Source: Symbiodinium natans (Eukaryota; Sar; Dinophyceae; Suessiales; Symbiodiniaceae). Taken from it: DNA of 64,000 nt. Each line of letters starts with the position of its first letter. The first letter of the stretch is position 1. The notes under the pieces are model-generated. The model did not search any database. It had not been told where the DNA came from and saw only the letters and a program-made list of their open reading frames with translations. Where the stretch lies: positions 275,214 through 339,213 of the forward strand of contig CAJNDS010002495.1 of the NCBI GenBank assembly GCA_905221605.1, written 5' to 3'. Below, piece after piece: positions 9,362 through 19,200 of the stretch. The translations under genes were made by a program, and so were the position numbers.

Positions 9362-10343
9362 TTCGCACTGGTTCCGTCTTCTCTTGGAAGGTCTGAGGGG
9401 AATGCCCTTCTTGGCGATTCCCACGGGGGAACACGCCGGAGCGTTCTTTGGAGTCACGCCTCTTGACGAATGCACTTACGACGTCCATGCAGTTGGAGAC
9501 TTCCCACTCGCGAGGCTCCGCCTCCTCCGACTGCGTTCACCGTTTACAGCTGACTTTGCCAATCAAACTCCTGCAAGACAGCTTCTGGGCGGGCGACTTG
9601 CTCATGAGCATCATTGGCCTGCCCAAATGGACTCTCCTCACCCGCAGGCAGAGGGCCACTGTGGCAGTCTATGGCCTCGCACACAGTCCACCTTGCAGCG
9701 TCACGTGCCTGCCCTTTGGTCAGTCCGTGAAGCAGCTTCTCGTTGTAGGGTAAGGTATGCTGGTCTTGTTGCCAATCTCACCCTTGTCCGTGTTACTCAA
9801 CATCGAGGTTGTATGATTCAAATCGTTTGGTGTGTTGCTCCCTTTCGGCAAGAAGCTCTTGAAGGGGATACTCTCCAACTTACCACTCAACTTTTCCCTG
9901 CCTTATGTGCTTTGTGCCCGAACCGCCTGCACCCAGATCTCCTTGGGGTCTTCGCTGTCTCGCAGCTGAGCCACCTACCTGTCCCTCCGTGCTGTGCCCT
10001 GGTAGATTGGCCGGTGGGCACACCGTTCACTGTATATGCCTACAATGATCTCCTGGCTGTAAGAGCTGCGCATCCACCCGTCACTGTTGGCTGGCCGTCC
10101 TGGCACCTGCAGCTCCTCAACCCAAGCGATTGGAATGACCTACCTTGCCCTGTTTTGGCTTCCGGTAGCTGGCCTGTGTCCCTGTTGATGGTCAAATGCG
10201 TGCAAGCGATGAGAGAACGCAGTGGGCACCTCGAGTGTCGATCTTTTGTCCTGGCCGACTCACAAGGGGCAGTTGCGAGTCCTACGTTGGCGGTACGCCG
10301 AGCTTTTGCTCCGAATGCAAACATACTTCTGAAAATGCAGTAG
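9306..10343 (+). CDS. Unknown protein, second copy of the duplicated module
   Basis: 345 codons from an ATG. The segment from about 9750 to 10340 is the counterpart of 8250-8850: it has a GCMIQIVWCVAPF stretch, a TQLFPAL region, the shared DWPVGT core near 10010 and the MRERSGHLECRSFVL tail near 10200. This copy keeps core and tail in one frame, so it is the better guide to the original protein. Downstream (10345-10500) another frame continues with similar hydrophobic sequence, so its true C-terminus may be further on. Function unknown. Confidence 0.4.
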   Translation: MLHWRQLAIQSVACLASVNSHWFRLLLEGLRGMPFLAIPTGEHAGAFFGVTPLDECTYDVHAVGDFPLARLRLLRLRSPFTADFANQTPARQLLGGRLAHEHHWPAQMDSPHPQAEGHCGSLWPRTQSTLQRHVPALWSVREAASRCRVRYAGLVANLTLVRVTQHRGCMIQIVWCVAPFRQEALEGDTLQLTTQLFPALCALCPNRLHPDLLGVFAVSQLSHLPVPPCCALVDWPVGTPFTVYAYNDLLAVRAAHPPVTVGWPSWHLQLLNPSDWNDLPCPVLASGSWPVSLLMVKCVQAMRERSGHLECRSFVLADSQGAVASPTLAVRRAFAPNANILLKMQ

Positions 10344-10538
10344 GGACCCCGCTTTTATTAGTGCTTGGTCTTGGAAGCATGAGGGTCTCGTTCTCCAGTT
10401 TCACACCGGTTTTGCGGTTTTGCTTTCTCGGGAATGTGTTGGCGGGACTTTTTCATGGGTGCTGTGCAGTGCTGGCTCAGGTCAACTCTGTAGATCCGAG
10501 GTAGTCCACCGCCTTCCCCTCAGGAAGACAGCACTGAC

Positions 10539-11237
10539 ATGGTTGAGGCATCCAGCCCTCAAAGCCATATGGAACGTCTTGCTCCGCTGCTTGTGATTGT
10601 CTCGCAGTTGAGCCTTACGTCGGCCTACTGTAGGCCCGCCTCCAGGCACAGCGATAGACACCTTCACGACTGCCCATTGGATGCATTGCGTTGTATCCTC
10701 TTTGAGGCGTGCACTGTGTGCTTGAGCCTGTGGTTAATTATTGAGCCGCGCGAAGCCGGAGCTGGCAGGCGAGGTCCATGTCCTGGTGAAGGTGGGCGCC
10801 CTGGCGATGCTGAAGCCCAAGCTGCCAAGCGCGGCCTCTCCGAGCCTCCACAAGTGTACCTCTGGCGGCAACACCAGTCGAATTGGGGCTGTTGTTATAC
10901 TCGCCTCCCTCACGTCGCTCCTGGAGTCGAGAATTATAGGGTTGCCCTCCCATCCCTGAGGGAAACCGCGAGAGTGGCTGCTGTTTGTCGGCGCTGGGGA
11001 GGTATCATCGGGGCTTGGGCATCGCGCAGGCGCTTTGTGACATCTACGTCAACCTTCGCCAGTACACAGCGCGTTGTGCCCGTCGTGCGTGTAAACTGCA
11101 CCCATCTCAAATTGCAGCTTCATGTTACGGACTTGATGGACTTGGGTGTCGCGCGAATGCGAAACAATGCTATACTCTCATCCTCCTCTAGCCAGGCTAG
11201 GACCCCAGTCACTGGGCAAGTGGAGGAGGACAGTTGA
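10539..11237 (+). CDS. Doubtful ORF, low-complexity and arginine-rich
   Basis: 232 codons from an ATG, with a cysteine-containing N-terminus and a Gly/Arg-rich middle. Nothing identifies it, and a second frame (10741-10959) is nearly as protein-like. Codon composition is not clearly different between the frames. Reported because it lies in the same-strand series and fills an otherwise empty 0.9 kb. Confidence 0.2.
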   Translation: MVEASSPQSHMERLAPLLVIVSQLSLTSAYCRPASRHSDRHLHDCPLDALRCILFEACTVCLSLWLIIEPREAGAGRRGPCPGEGGRPGDAEAQAAKRGLSEPPQVYLWRQHQSNWGCCYTRLPHVAPGVENYRVALPSLRETARVAAVCRRWGGIIGAWASRRRFVTSTSTFASTQRVVPVVRVNCTHLKLQLHVTDLMDLGVARMRNNAILSSSSSQARTPVTGQVEEDS

Positions 11238-11251
11238 GTTGCTCATGCCAC

Positions 11252-11271
11252 GTGAGTGCGCCCGCACTCAC
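11252..11271. repeat. Palindromic site, copy 1
   Basis: GTGAGTGC, loop GCCC, GCACTCAC: a perfect 8-bp stem. The surrounding 25 bp recur identically at 11482-11506. It is not inside a convincing ORF. Confidence 0.7.
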
Positions 11272-11482
11272 ACGGCGGTGTAGGAACCTGCATCTCTTCT
11301 CAAGGCAGTATATCCATTTACGTTCTCTGTACAAGTTTGACGAGCAGCGACCCCTCACCGCAACTTCCGAGCAGGGGCTCGGTGAAGCGGCTCAGGAGCT
11401 CCCGTTCGGGGTGCTCCCTTGCTCCCGAGTATTACCTGAGGAGAATCTTGTGAGGGTGCGGGAGTGATTTGATGGTGGGTAC

Positions 11483-11502
11483 GTGAGTGCGCCCGCACTC
11501 AC
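11483..11502. repeat. Palindromic site, copy 2
   Basis: Identical to the site at 11252-11271, 231 bp downstream in the same orientation. A paired perfect hairpin outside genes could be a protein-binding or recombination site or an RNA structure; the sequence alone does not decide. Confidence 0.7.
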
Positions 11503-11672
11503 ACGCCCTGGTCCCCCGCATGGATTGACAGTTTGTTCCTGTGGCTCCTAGCCCTCTTAGCCGCGAACATAAAGGAGTGAGGGTATTACCTGCTAACTTG
11601 CCCCCTTCTTCTGTGCCGCCAGGGCTCACAGGAGCAGGCGCCCGCTTGCCCTCCCCAAACTAACTGCCCGGC

Positions 11673-12352
11673 ATGGCTGCTTCGTTGGTCATTGGTGGCA
11701 GCCTTTACATTGCTGTCAATGGAGATGGCGACAGTGACTGGGAAAGATGCTACCCTTACGAACACCCAGCGAGCCCATCCTCGAAGGCCACGGCCACACT
11801 TGCAGTGCTGGCTGGATATCGCTCACCAAGCTCCTCGTACTGCAAGGAATCCGCGATGCCTCGGCTGCCCAAGGACGTCCTAATCAACGGGCCCTCGCCA
11901 TGGTTGCTGCGGCCGAACTCGCGCACTCTGTTGGAGGTCATCGTGCCTGGCTTGCACACCACCTTCGAGATCTTTCGCAGGACTTGAGGAATGAGCTTGC
12001 CCAGGAGTACGGGGCGTTACTGGCGATGTTCAGGCGTCCGCCTGGACCGCAGCAGAATGCCCTTTTAGCCTGCGCCAGGCCAATCATTGTGCATCGCCAG
12101 GAAGATTTTCCAATTTACCTCATAAAAGCGCATTTGGAGCAGCATCTTTTGCTTGCATGGCGTTTCACTGCCGATAAAGTCCATTTGCTTTTGCAGGCGA
12201 TGTCCGATGCTGTCCCCAATAATAATGCCGTCATTCTGGAGTGGGTAGCGTGCTTCCTTGATGAACGTATTGCTACCGACATTCTCGAGCATTTAGATGA
12301 CGAGACCATGCATTTGCTTGAGGACAATCGGCATTCGGACAGTGACATCTAA
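11673..12352 (+). CDS. Hypothetical protein, probably one frameshift
   Basis: An ATG at 11673 opens MAASLVIGGSLYIAVNGDGD. After about 25 codons the protein-like reading moves to another frame that runs to 12352 (the first ATG in that frame is at 11900). The second part is helical (LAHHLRDLSQDLRNELAQEY; later HLLLAWRF) and ends in an acidic tail (LEDNRHSDSD). It shows a weak likeness to the ORF at 6664-7299. Either a frameshift at about 11745 or two overlapping unrelated frames is possible. Function unknown. Confidence 0.35.
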
Positions 12353-12649
12353 CTCTGACCTTGTGCGGATACGGAACAAACGGCGGCCTAGTACACCGGT
12401 CGTTATCCATGGTCATGCGGCATTCCTGTATTGTCATGCTGTTGTCTTGACCGATTTGGAAAGTTGTAACCTTTGATCATGTTATACCGCTGATGTAGTC
12501 CCCAACTGAAGGGAGCTGAGTCAGGGAAAGTTGGGAGCAAGCTTGTTGTTGTGTGACATTCTTGCGCTGGACGGCACGGCTCACAGGCAAGGCTGCCCAG
12601 TCTTCCTCTACCTTGCCCCGTCAATTGGATAGGCTGCCCCTTCTTCGCC

Positions 12650-13519
12650 ATGGCATTGCAAGAGCCCCTTGGCCTGGAGAACCTGCAGCCTCCTCCATTG
12701 GTCGCCCCTCCGCTCGTTGCTGGGCGTGAAAACACCTGGATCACGGCGAGCCATGGCAGTTCAACCCTCCCCTTTGTTGTATCCCGGCCGAGTGCGGATG
12801 CAGGGGAAGCCAACTCGATAGTGCTTCTCCTCCCTGGTTGTGGACACTTCTATGTGGAGAATATGCACCCACTGCCTTGGCAAGGGGCCATCGAGTACCT
12901 GTGGAGCAACCTGGCCTTCAAAAAGGCCGTCATTGCCTGCGCATGGCCTGTGGCGGGACAAGCAGGCTCACCGCCTGCCTGGATGTTGCCTGACGGTGCT
13001 GCCTGGACCAAGGCAGTGTATACAATGGAAGTTCTACCGCTCCTGTTGGCAGTCCAACGTGATGCGAGCCCTCGCATCTCCTTGCCCACATATCTCATAG
13101 GCCTCGGTTCTGGAGGAACCATCACCTACCAGATTGCAATTTCCGAGGCCCATGCGACCTTCCGGGCTTGTGTTTGCATGGGCCCCATTAGGCTGCCTTC
13201 TTTGCTGCCAGCCCCCACGAGCGAGGAGACACGAATTTTAGTCTATGGCGGACGAAAGGACGTAGAGACCTTTCAGCACCACCTTCGGATGTGCTACTCG
13301 GTACGGGGCAATCATCGCGTGCCTCCTGTCACAGAAGCCCTTACCGAAGACTCACACTTTACTGCCTTCAAGGGCTACGGACGCACGCAGTACCCCTGGG
13401 CCCCCGGCCTCACAATCCGCCAGGTGGTTATTGGCAAGGACCCGGAGCATGTGGTGTGGCCTGCATTGCTGAGCGACCCTGATTGGCTGCTGGCGGACCA
13501 TATCGAGCTCCCGGAGTAG
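12650..13519 (+). CDS. Alpha/beta-hydrolase-like protein
   Basis: 289 codons from an ATG in good context (gccATGG). SIVLLLPGCGHF (residue ~60) looks like beta-strand 3 and the oxyanion loop of an alpha/beta hydrolase. YLIGLGSGGTITYQIA (residue ~150) looks like the nucleophile elbow, although position -2 is Leu rather than the usual Gly. TRILVYGGRKDVETF (residue ~195) fits the acidic-residue strand and EDSHFTAF (residue ~235) the catalytic histidine. Substrate unknown; an esterase or dienelactone-hydrolase-like role is possible. Broken copies of the same sequence lie at 31.1-31.7 kb, and a second hydrolase domain is in the large gene downstream. Confidence 0.45.
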   Translation: MALQEPLGLENLQPPPLVAPPLVAGRENTWITASHGSSTLPFVVSRPSADAGEANSIVLLLPGCGHFYVENMHPLPWQGAIEYLWSNLAFKKAVIACAWPVAGQAGSPPAWMLPDGAAWTKAVYTMEVLPLLLAVQRDASPRISLPTYLIGLGSGGTITYQIAISEAHATFRACVCMGPIRLPSLLPAPTSEETRILVYGGRKDVETFQHHLRMCYSVRGNHRVPPVTEALTEDSHFTAFKGYGRTQYPWAPGLTIRQVVIGKDPEHVVWPALLSDPDWLLADHIELPE

Positions 13520-14051
13520 TCGTTGGGGCAGGGTAGAGAGTGCCTCCCTTTTTTCCATTTCAATCGATTTATGCGCGCCGGGCCTTGTGTTGTCGCTACA
13601 GACAGACCAGCAACCGAGGTATGCCTGCATTCTGGTGCTACTACTGGGCACGGACAAAGTAAAGGATGCCACTGTCTCCAGGTCATTGCTTTGTACATGC
13701 AGCACATTGCAGCCACAAGTAACAGCCACCTGCGACGACACGCTGCATTCCCTTTCAGGTTGCGCGTTGGATGTGCCTTGGCTCAAGCTCAGGGTGGCTG
13801 GCTGACTGAACGAGGTGCCCCTTGTGTTGAGGGTTGTAACGCTCCTGACTGGTTTTTTCTTTGTTTCTCGCCTCTCTGTTTCTTCTCTCCTGTGTGCTCT
13901 GCTTGGGGTTTGGTCCTCCCCTTCTTGGAGTCCTCCTTTGTTGGTGTATGGGCTTTTCAGGGATCTTGGTGTCTGAAGGTTGCCTCGTGGTTGTCCGCTG
14001 TCTGTGTGGTAGTCACATGAGTTTGGCCTGCCATGTTCGGTGAGTGATGCC
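13520..14051 (+). other. Spacer before the large hydrolase-helicase gene
   Basis: About 530 bp. Pyrimidine-rich from 13850 to 13930. Short frames only; no repeat or structured element recognised. Confidence 0.4.
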
Positions 14052-14547
14052 ATGGAGTCGTATGCCTGTCAACCGTATGTGATCCGGGTTGGAGCGCAAG
14101 CACTCCAAGTTCACGTTGCCAGGAGAGGGCAACTCACTGCACTTGCCACTTTAGGGACCAGTGATGTCGCAATGACCAGGCAGATGCAAGCCGGCGTCAT
14201 CCTGCCTCACGAACTCGATGTTGCCGGTTGGTGCCGATACTTCCCGCCGGAAATACAACCTTTGTTGTGTCTGGACCACTCTGCCTTTTTGAGAAACAGC
14301 AACGCCGTCTGCTTCGCCCGGCAACCCACGGTTCGCTGTTTTCTCCTGCATGCATGGAGGCCAGGCATCGGCATCATGCCGCATAGCAGTGCCCTCATGG
14401 GGCGAGCGGTGTCCACGCACAGTGCTTTGCCTGGTGACGCGATAGACCTTCCCCCTTGGGCGAGTGTTGTCACCGAACAAGGAGTGGGTAGGGAGACAGC
14501 CCTGTCTCCCGGGCCCGGGCAAACTCCACCACCTAATCCACCTAGGG
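14052..14547 (+). pseudogene. 5' part of the large hydrolase-helicase gene, cut off by a LINE
   Basis: ATG at 14052 (MESYACQPYV). The frame runs 165 codons to the target-site duplication at 14535-14547 and then into the LINE, where it meets a stop at 14561. The duplicated 13 bases are read in the same phase (Asn-Pro-Pro-Arg) here and at 20830-20842, where the frame continues for 1490 codons. The two parts were therefore one gene before the LINE inserted. This N-terminal piece has no recognised domain; its last residues are proline-rich. With the LINE present it can only yield a short truncated protein unless the LINE is removed from the RNA. Confidence 0.7.
14535..14547 (+). repeat. Target-site duplication of the LINE, 5' copy
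   Basis: AATCCACCTAGGG, identical to 20830-20842. In the 3' copy the first two A residues merge with the A tail, so the certain length is 11-13 bp. Confidence 0.9.
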
Positions 14548-14653
14548 AAGCTTTCGGCTAGCCAGCTTGCAAGTAGTGCACGTGCCAGTTTTCGAGAGGC
14601 CTCCCTTTGGCCACACCGCCTCTAAGAGGCAAGTTTCACTTATCTTCGAAGCC

Positions 14654-15067
14654 ATGACAGACCCAGCGCGTGGAAGCCAGGAACAGTTCCAAGCAGCCTT
14701 CCAACAGCAAAGGGAGTTCTACGCTGGCAGAACGGAGATCCGCACAGTACAGGGGGCGTTCTTTGAGGAGCACAGTCGCAAGAGGCGTGAGCCCCCCACG
14801 CCGGTCGCCTCAGGGCTGACCACACCGCAGGAGGGCACCCCAGTTCCGACAGACGGCCCGGTGAGTGGATTGGTGGTACCAACCCTTCTGGAAGATGAAA
14901 CGGCCTTCCAAGTCACAGCCGGTGAGTTGGGCGCAGATGTGAACAACCCGCAATCGGTGCAGCAGGTTTTGGCCGCTCCTGTCCACACCGCCAAGGACGT
15001 GTTGCGCATCGTTCGTGGATACCACAAGGCAGTGGTGCTGAAATGTAGTGAACGACGCAGTCTTTAG
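14654..15067 (+). CDS. LINE ORF1, 5' part (Gag-like)
   Basis: ATG at 14654 (MTDPARGSQEQFQAAFQQQ) opens a glutamine-rich, probably coiled-coil N-terminus, followed by a Pro/Thr-rich linker. The frame ends at 15067, but the sequence around 15045 (VVLK, then NDAVFSCRREL in the next frame) shows that the protein continues after a one-base shift. ORF1 proteins of LINEs bind the element RNA. No zinc knuckle or RRM was recognised here. Confidence 0.55.
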   Translation: MTDPARGSQEQFQAAFQQQREFYAGRTEIRTVQGAFFEEHSRKRREPPTPVASGLTTPQEGTPVPTDGPVSGLVVPTLLEDETAFQVTAGELGADVNNPQSVQQVLAAPVHTAKDVLRIVRGYHKAVVLKCSERRSL

Positions 15068-16208
15068 CTGTCGCCGTGAACTGGCCTTCATGACGGCAGA
15101 CAATCGCTCGGAGCAGAAGAGGTCGTGCGGCTTGCTACTGGTCACAACTGGCTGGCCCAACGGTCTCAAGCCGGAGCAACGTGAGTTCATGATCGGCTGG
15201 ATGATTGAGCAGCTCCCAGAGGCACAGAATTTCCTGCGCAACCGTGGGTTCCTCCGCGAGGATGCCGACCACACCGCCCAGCACGCGCAGATGTGGTTCA
15301 ATATCCTCAACACGGACCCTACCACGGTACCACAGGGTACCTTCTGGAGTGGAATGACGATGCTGCACTTCAAATCCTGGGACCTTCGGCAGGCATTTTT
15401 AAAGCGGTATGGAGGGCAGGGTGGAACCCCTCTCTACACCGCCCCCACGGTGTCAATCACCGGCAAGCACGTCCGCGTCTCACCTTGTTCACTTCAGTGG
15501 CAGCGAAAACTAGAGATGCCACTGAGGGTTGTCATTTCGGTGCTGAATGCACACCCTGAAACACAGGGAAAGAGGCTCATCATCCTTTGGAAAAGCCTCA
15601 CAATTATGGAGCCAGTCGAGGGTCCGGACTTTAAACCCGACCACACCGCCTGGTGTCGGCTTTTTTACGAGGAAGCCGAAGGCTCCTTTCAGGCCCGGTT
15701 GGAGACGTCCACACCGCTGACCCGTATCATGCACTCTCCTCCTACCACGGTGGGGTGTAAGGAGGAGACGCTTTTTGCAGAGCACTGGAATACGGTGATC
15801 TGGGGCACGCAATTCGAGTTGGATGAAATGGAGCGTATCGCTTACCGGCAGGCCAAGAATGATGGCCACACCGCCGGAAAAGGGACCTTTGTGGGAAAAT
15901 CCCGCAAGCATTGGTCCAATGTAGTGCTCCACAATTCCTACTTCTCACCGTACCCTTTTGAGCTCCAGCACAACGCAGTGGAGCAAGTTGCGTTCGTCTG
16001 GGACGAACTTTGTCAAAAGATGGGCGTCCCAGAACAACAGGTGGGCGACATTGCAGCCGCCACCTACCAAGGGAAGCCCGTCGCACCCGACGCCGCTAGC
16101 CACACCGCCGCGGCAGAGGACGTAGAGATGGAGCGTTCCGAGAACCCTTTTGCAAAGGCCCCACCGCCCACAAGCAAGGGCGCAGGCAAGCAAGGCCACA
16201 CCGCCTGA
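15048..16208 (+). CDS. LINE ORF1, 3' part (Gag-like)
   Basis: About 386 codons with no ATG at the expected start, hence a continuation of the upstream frame after a shift near 15045. It has mixed alpha/beta character with basic patches (SEQKRSCG, KSRKHWSNV). Five in-frame occurrences of the 12-mer family read as xHTA (DHTA twice, GHTA twice, SHTA once); the last forms the C-terminus. It ends 15 bp before the ORF2 ATG, a spacing that would suit reinitiation or a bicistronic RNA. Confidence 0.55.
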   Translation: MNDAVFSCRRELAFMTADNRSEQKRSCGLLLVTTGWPNGLKPEQREFMIGWMIEQLPEAQNFLRNRGFLREDADHTAQHAQMWFNILNTDPTTVPQGTFWSGMTMLHFKSWDLRQAFLKRYGGQGGTPLYTAPTVSITGKHVRVSPCSLQWQRKLEMPLRVVISVLNAHPETQGKRLIILWKSLTIMEPVEGPDFKPDHTAWCRLFYEEAEGSFQARLETSTPLTRIMHSPPTTVGCKEETLFAEHWNTVIWGTQFELDEMERIAYRQAKNDGHTAGKGTFVGKSRKHWSNVVLHNSYFSPYPFELQHNAVEQVAFVWDELCQKMGVPEQQVGDIAAATYQGKPVAPDAASHTAAAEDVEMERSENPFAKAPPPTSKGAGKQGHTA

Positions 16209-16223
16209 CGGGGTCCTCTTAGC

Positions 16224-19200
16224 ATGCTCACCACGCTCCCCGACATTTTAAGGGTCAGAGCTCAGAGCAAGGTTCTGCATGTTTCTCTTTCGTTGCGCAC
16301 CTGCACTCCACCTTTGAAACTTTCTAACAGGAGAAGAGGGGCCAATGACCACACCCCCATACAGCCAGGGGTTAATTCGCTTTCTTTTCTGACTCCCGAT
16401 CTGGACCCTACAAAGAACCAAGCACAACGCCTTTGTAGTCAAAGAACTAGGAACAAACTTATGCATGCTATTACGGGTAATACCACGACCACCACCCGAC
16501 CCAAGTTGACCCTTAGGTTGGAGGCCTTACTCCCAATTAGCCCAATACCCAATCTCCAGTACTCCAAATATACCTTGCTTCAGTTTAGAGGGGTTTGTAG
16601 GGAGTCACCTCCACTGTTCAGGTTGGAGTCGTCGGTCAACCTTTCCGAGACCACACCGCCTAGTGTCACCCCACTTAAGTCCTCACCCTCCAGAACTGGT
16701 AGACGTAGAAGGACCCGCCTTGCTAATGGTACATGGCACAATTTTAAACCCCTTCGTAGAGGAACACACCCTAGAATTCGAAGAATTAGAGGAATTCATC
16801 CTCAGCTGGAATACCGCCGACCACCGCCTCCGAGAGGCAAGCCGGGATCTCCTTTTGGAGAGCACGAAGAGTGTCCCCACAAGGGAGGGTGTCACATTGA
16901 TAGGCCCAGGGGAGTCAATGCTCGTAGGACCTCTCGTAGGTGCTACAGGCAATGGCAGCAGGCCTGCAAAAATACAAAGGCTCTGAGGGCGGACTCCTCA
17001 GCAGCCACACCCCCCCAGTCCACAAAAGCCCCCCAAAACAGGGCACAGTGGTTCAGGACAAACGTCCTATGGCAGCAAAAAATCACACGGAAAAAGAAGC
17101 CTAAACAGAATGGGCCCCAGACCACACCGCCTCTAGCTTACAATCGCAAGCTTAGAGTCGGTAGTCAGAATGTGCAAGGTATGGCTGATACCCTCAAGCT
17201 CAAAAATCTGTTGCTTATGATGAAGGAACACAATCTGGATGTCATGTTCCTATCAGGAACTAAATCGACTTCGTATTACTCCTATACCTCAGAGCAACAC
17301 TTAGTCGTTTTGTCTGGTAATAACAAAGATAAGCACTCTGGGGTAGGGGTCATAGTGAGTCCAGACATCCGACCACACCTTGCTGACATAGTCCAGGTCA
17401 ACAATAGGCTTATTCATATCATACTCAACAAGAGGGGAGGTAGGATACACTTGTTAGGAGCGTATGCGCCACATTCAGGTCATGATCATGACACAGTTCG
17501 ACAACCGTTTTGGGAATCCCTAGAGGAATATGTGGCGAAAATACCCCAACCAGAACCAGTGTATCTTACGGGTGACTTTAATGTTCGGTTTCAAGCACAA
17601 CACAAACATGATGAGGGCGTTACAGGGCCATTCACATACGGAAAGGGTTCGCAAGCTATCGACCACACCGCCCAATCCAACCGCTCGTTGTGCGTTCGAA
17701 CAATGCTTCTTCTAGATATGCTGGAGGTCGCCTCATACAAAACACCCAACCCAGTTCACCACATCACTTTCCGGGATAAAACAGCCCCCCCAAAGGATTG
17801 GTCGCAGTACGTCTTGGACCCTTTGATCATGCAGCAGGTGTATTCAGAGCTACATAGAGTGATGCCATCACAATCCTTGGAAGTAGCGGCCAGAATACGC
17901 AGCTTCTTACCGCTGGCGCAACCTCTTCCTCCGCCCCGAGTAGACCCCTCACCCGACCCCGTTCGCTTTCAGCGGCTAGACCACACCTTCACTAGGAGAC
18001 AATGGCTTTCATCCGTTAACTCATGTAGATCTAAATTGCATACAGGGTACCCGTCGGACCATTATCTCCTGGTAATGGAATTGCAGGTTAAGTTGGCACG
18101 TAGAGACCCCCCACCACCAAAGCCCCCAGAATTTGACTTCTCTAGAGTAAGCATTGATCAAAGACTGGCTTATAACGCACAAATTCGGGGCTCCCCGCAA
18201 AGTAGCCGTAAGGATGGGTCTTCTGACCCTGACCACACCGCCAGAATGAGCTTCTATACAGACGGCTCGGGAACAGGTGGACGATGCACAAAAACAACAC
18301 CAGCGGGCTGGGGATGGTGTACCAAGCAACACGGGGAGTGGATCACCGCGCGGGGCAGGGTGGAAACTGACCACACCGCCAGATTTTACTACGGGGCCCA
18401 GGTCGGTTCTAACAATACTGGGGAGCTGACAGCTATTATAGAGGCACTATTATACGCCTTGGAGCAAGGGTGCGGTAGAGTAGATATATACTCGGACAGC
18501 CAGTGGGCCATCAACGTCATTACGGGCAGGTGGCGTGCAAAATCACATAAAACACTAGTTGGCCGTGCACACACACTCTCAACACAAGCAGGAATGACAG
18601 TCTCGTTCCATTGGGTCAAGGCGCACGCAGGCACAGAAGGTAACGAAAAGGCGGATGCACTCGCCAACGCTGGGCGTACACAGGGGCGCAACGGCGGAAG
18701 TAACATGGTTCCCCCGGACACTCCGCCCCAGGACCACACCCCCACCATGTCAGCGGACACCATGGTGCACGCCATGAAGCAGGCTGCGGCGGATCACTTT
18801 CCTTACAAAGAACGACGCGCGCACACACCATGGATCAAAGACCACACCCTACAGCTCCTGGCCCAGGCACGGGCAGCGCAAGCGGAAGGACACGAAGATT
18901 GGAAAACGCAAAGAAACAAAGCCAAGAGGGCAGCGCGCAGGGATAGAATCGACTGGGTTCATGACCAACTTTTAGCAGACCCGGATGCCAGTCACTCACC
19001 GCTTTGGAATGCAGTTCGCCGACAGAAAAAAGGTTTCGTGGGGAAAAAATCGCACCTAATTGTAAACGGGAAGCCAGTCCCATGGTCAAAATCGCACGCC
19101 GCTTTCAGGGATCACCTCGAGGGTTCGCAATGGGCTCCGCCCAACATTCCTGACCACACCGCCGCTAGACGTAAAGCTAGACCGGGACTACGTCCACAAC

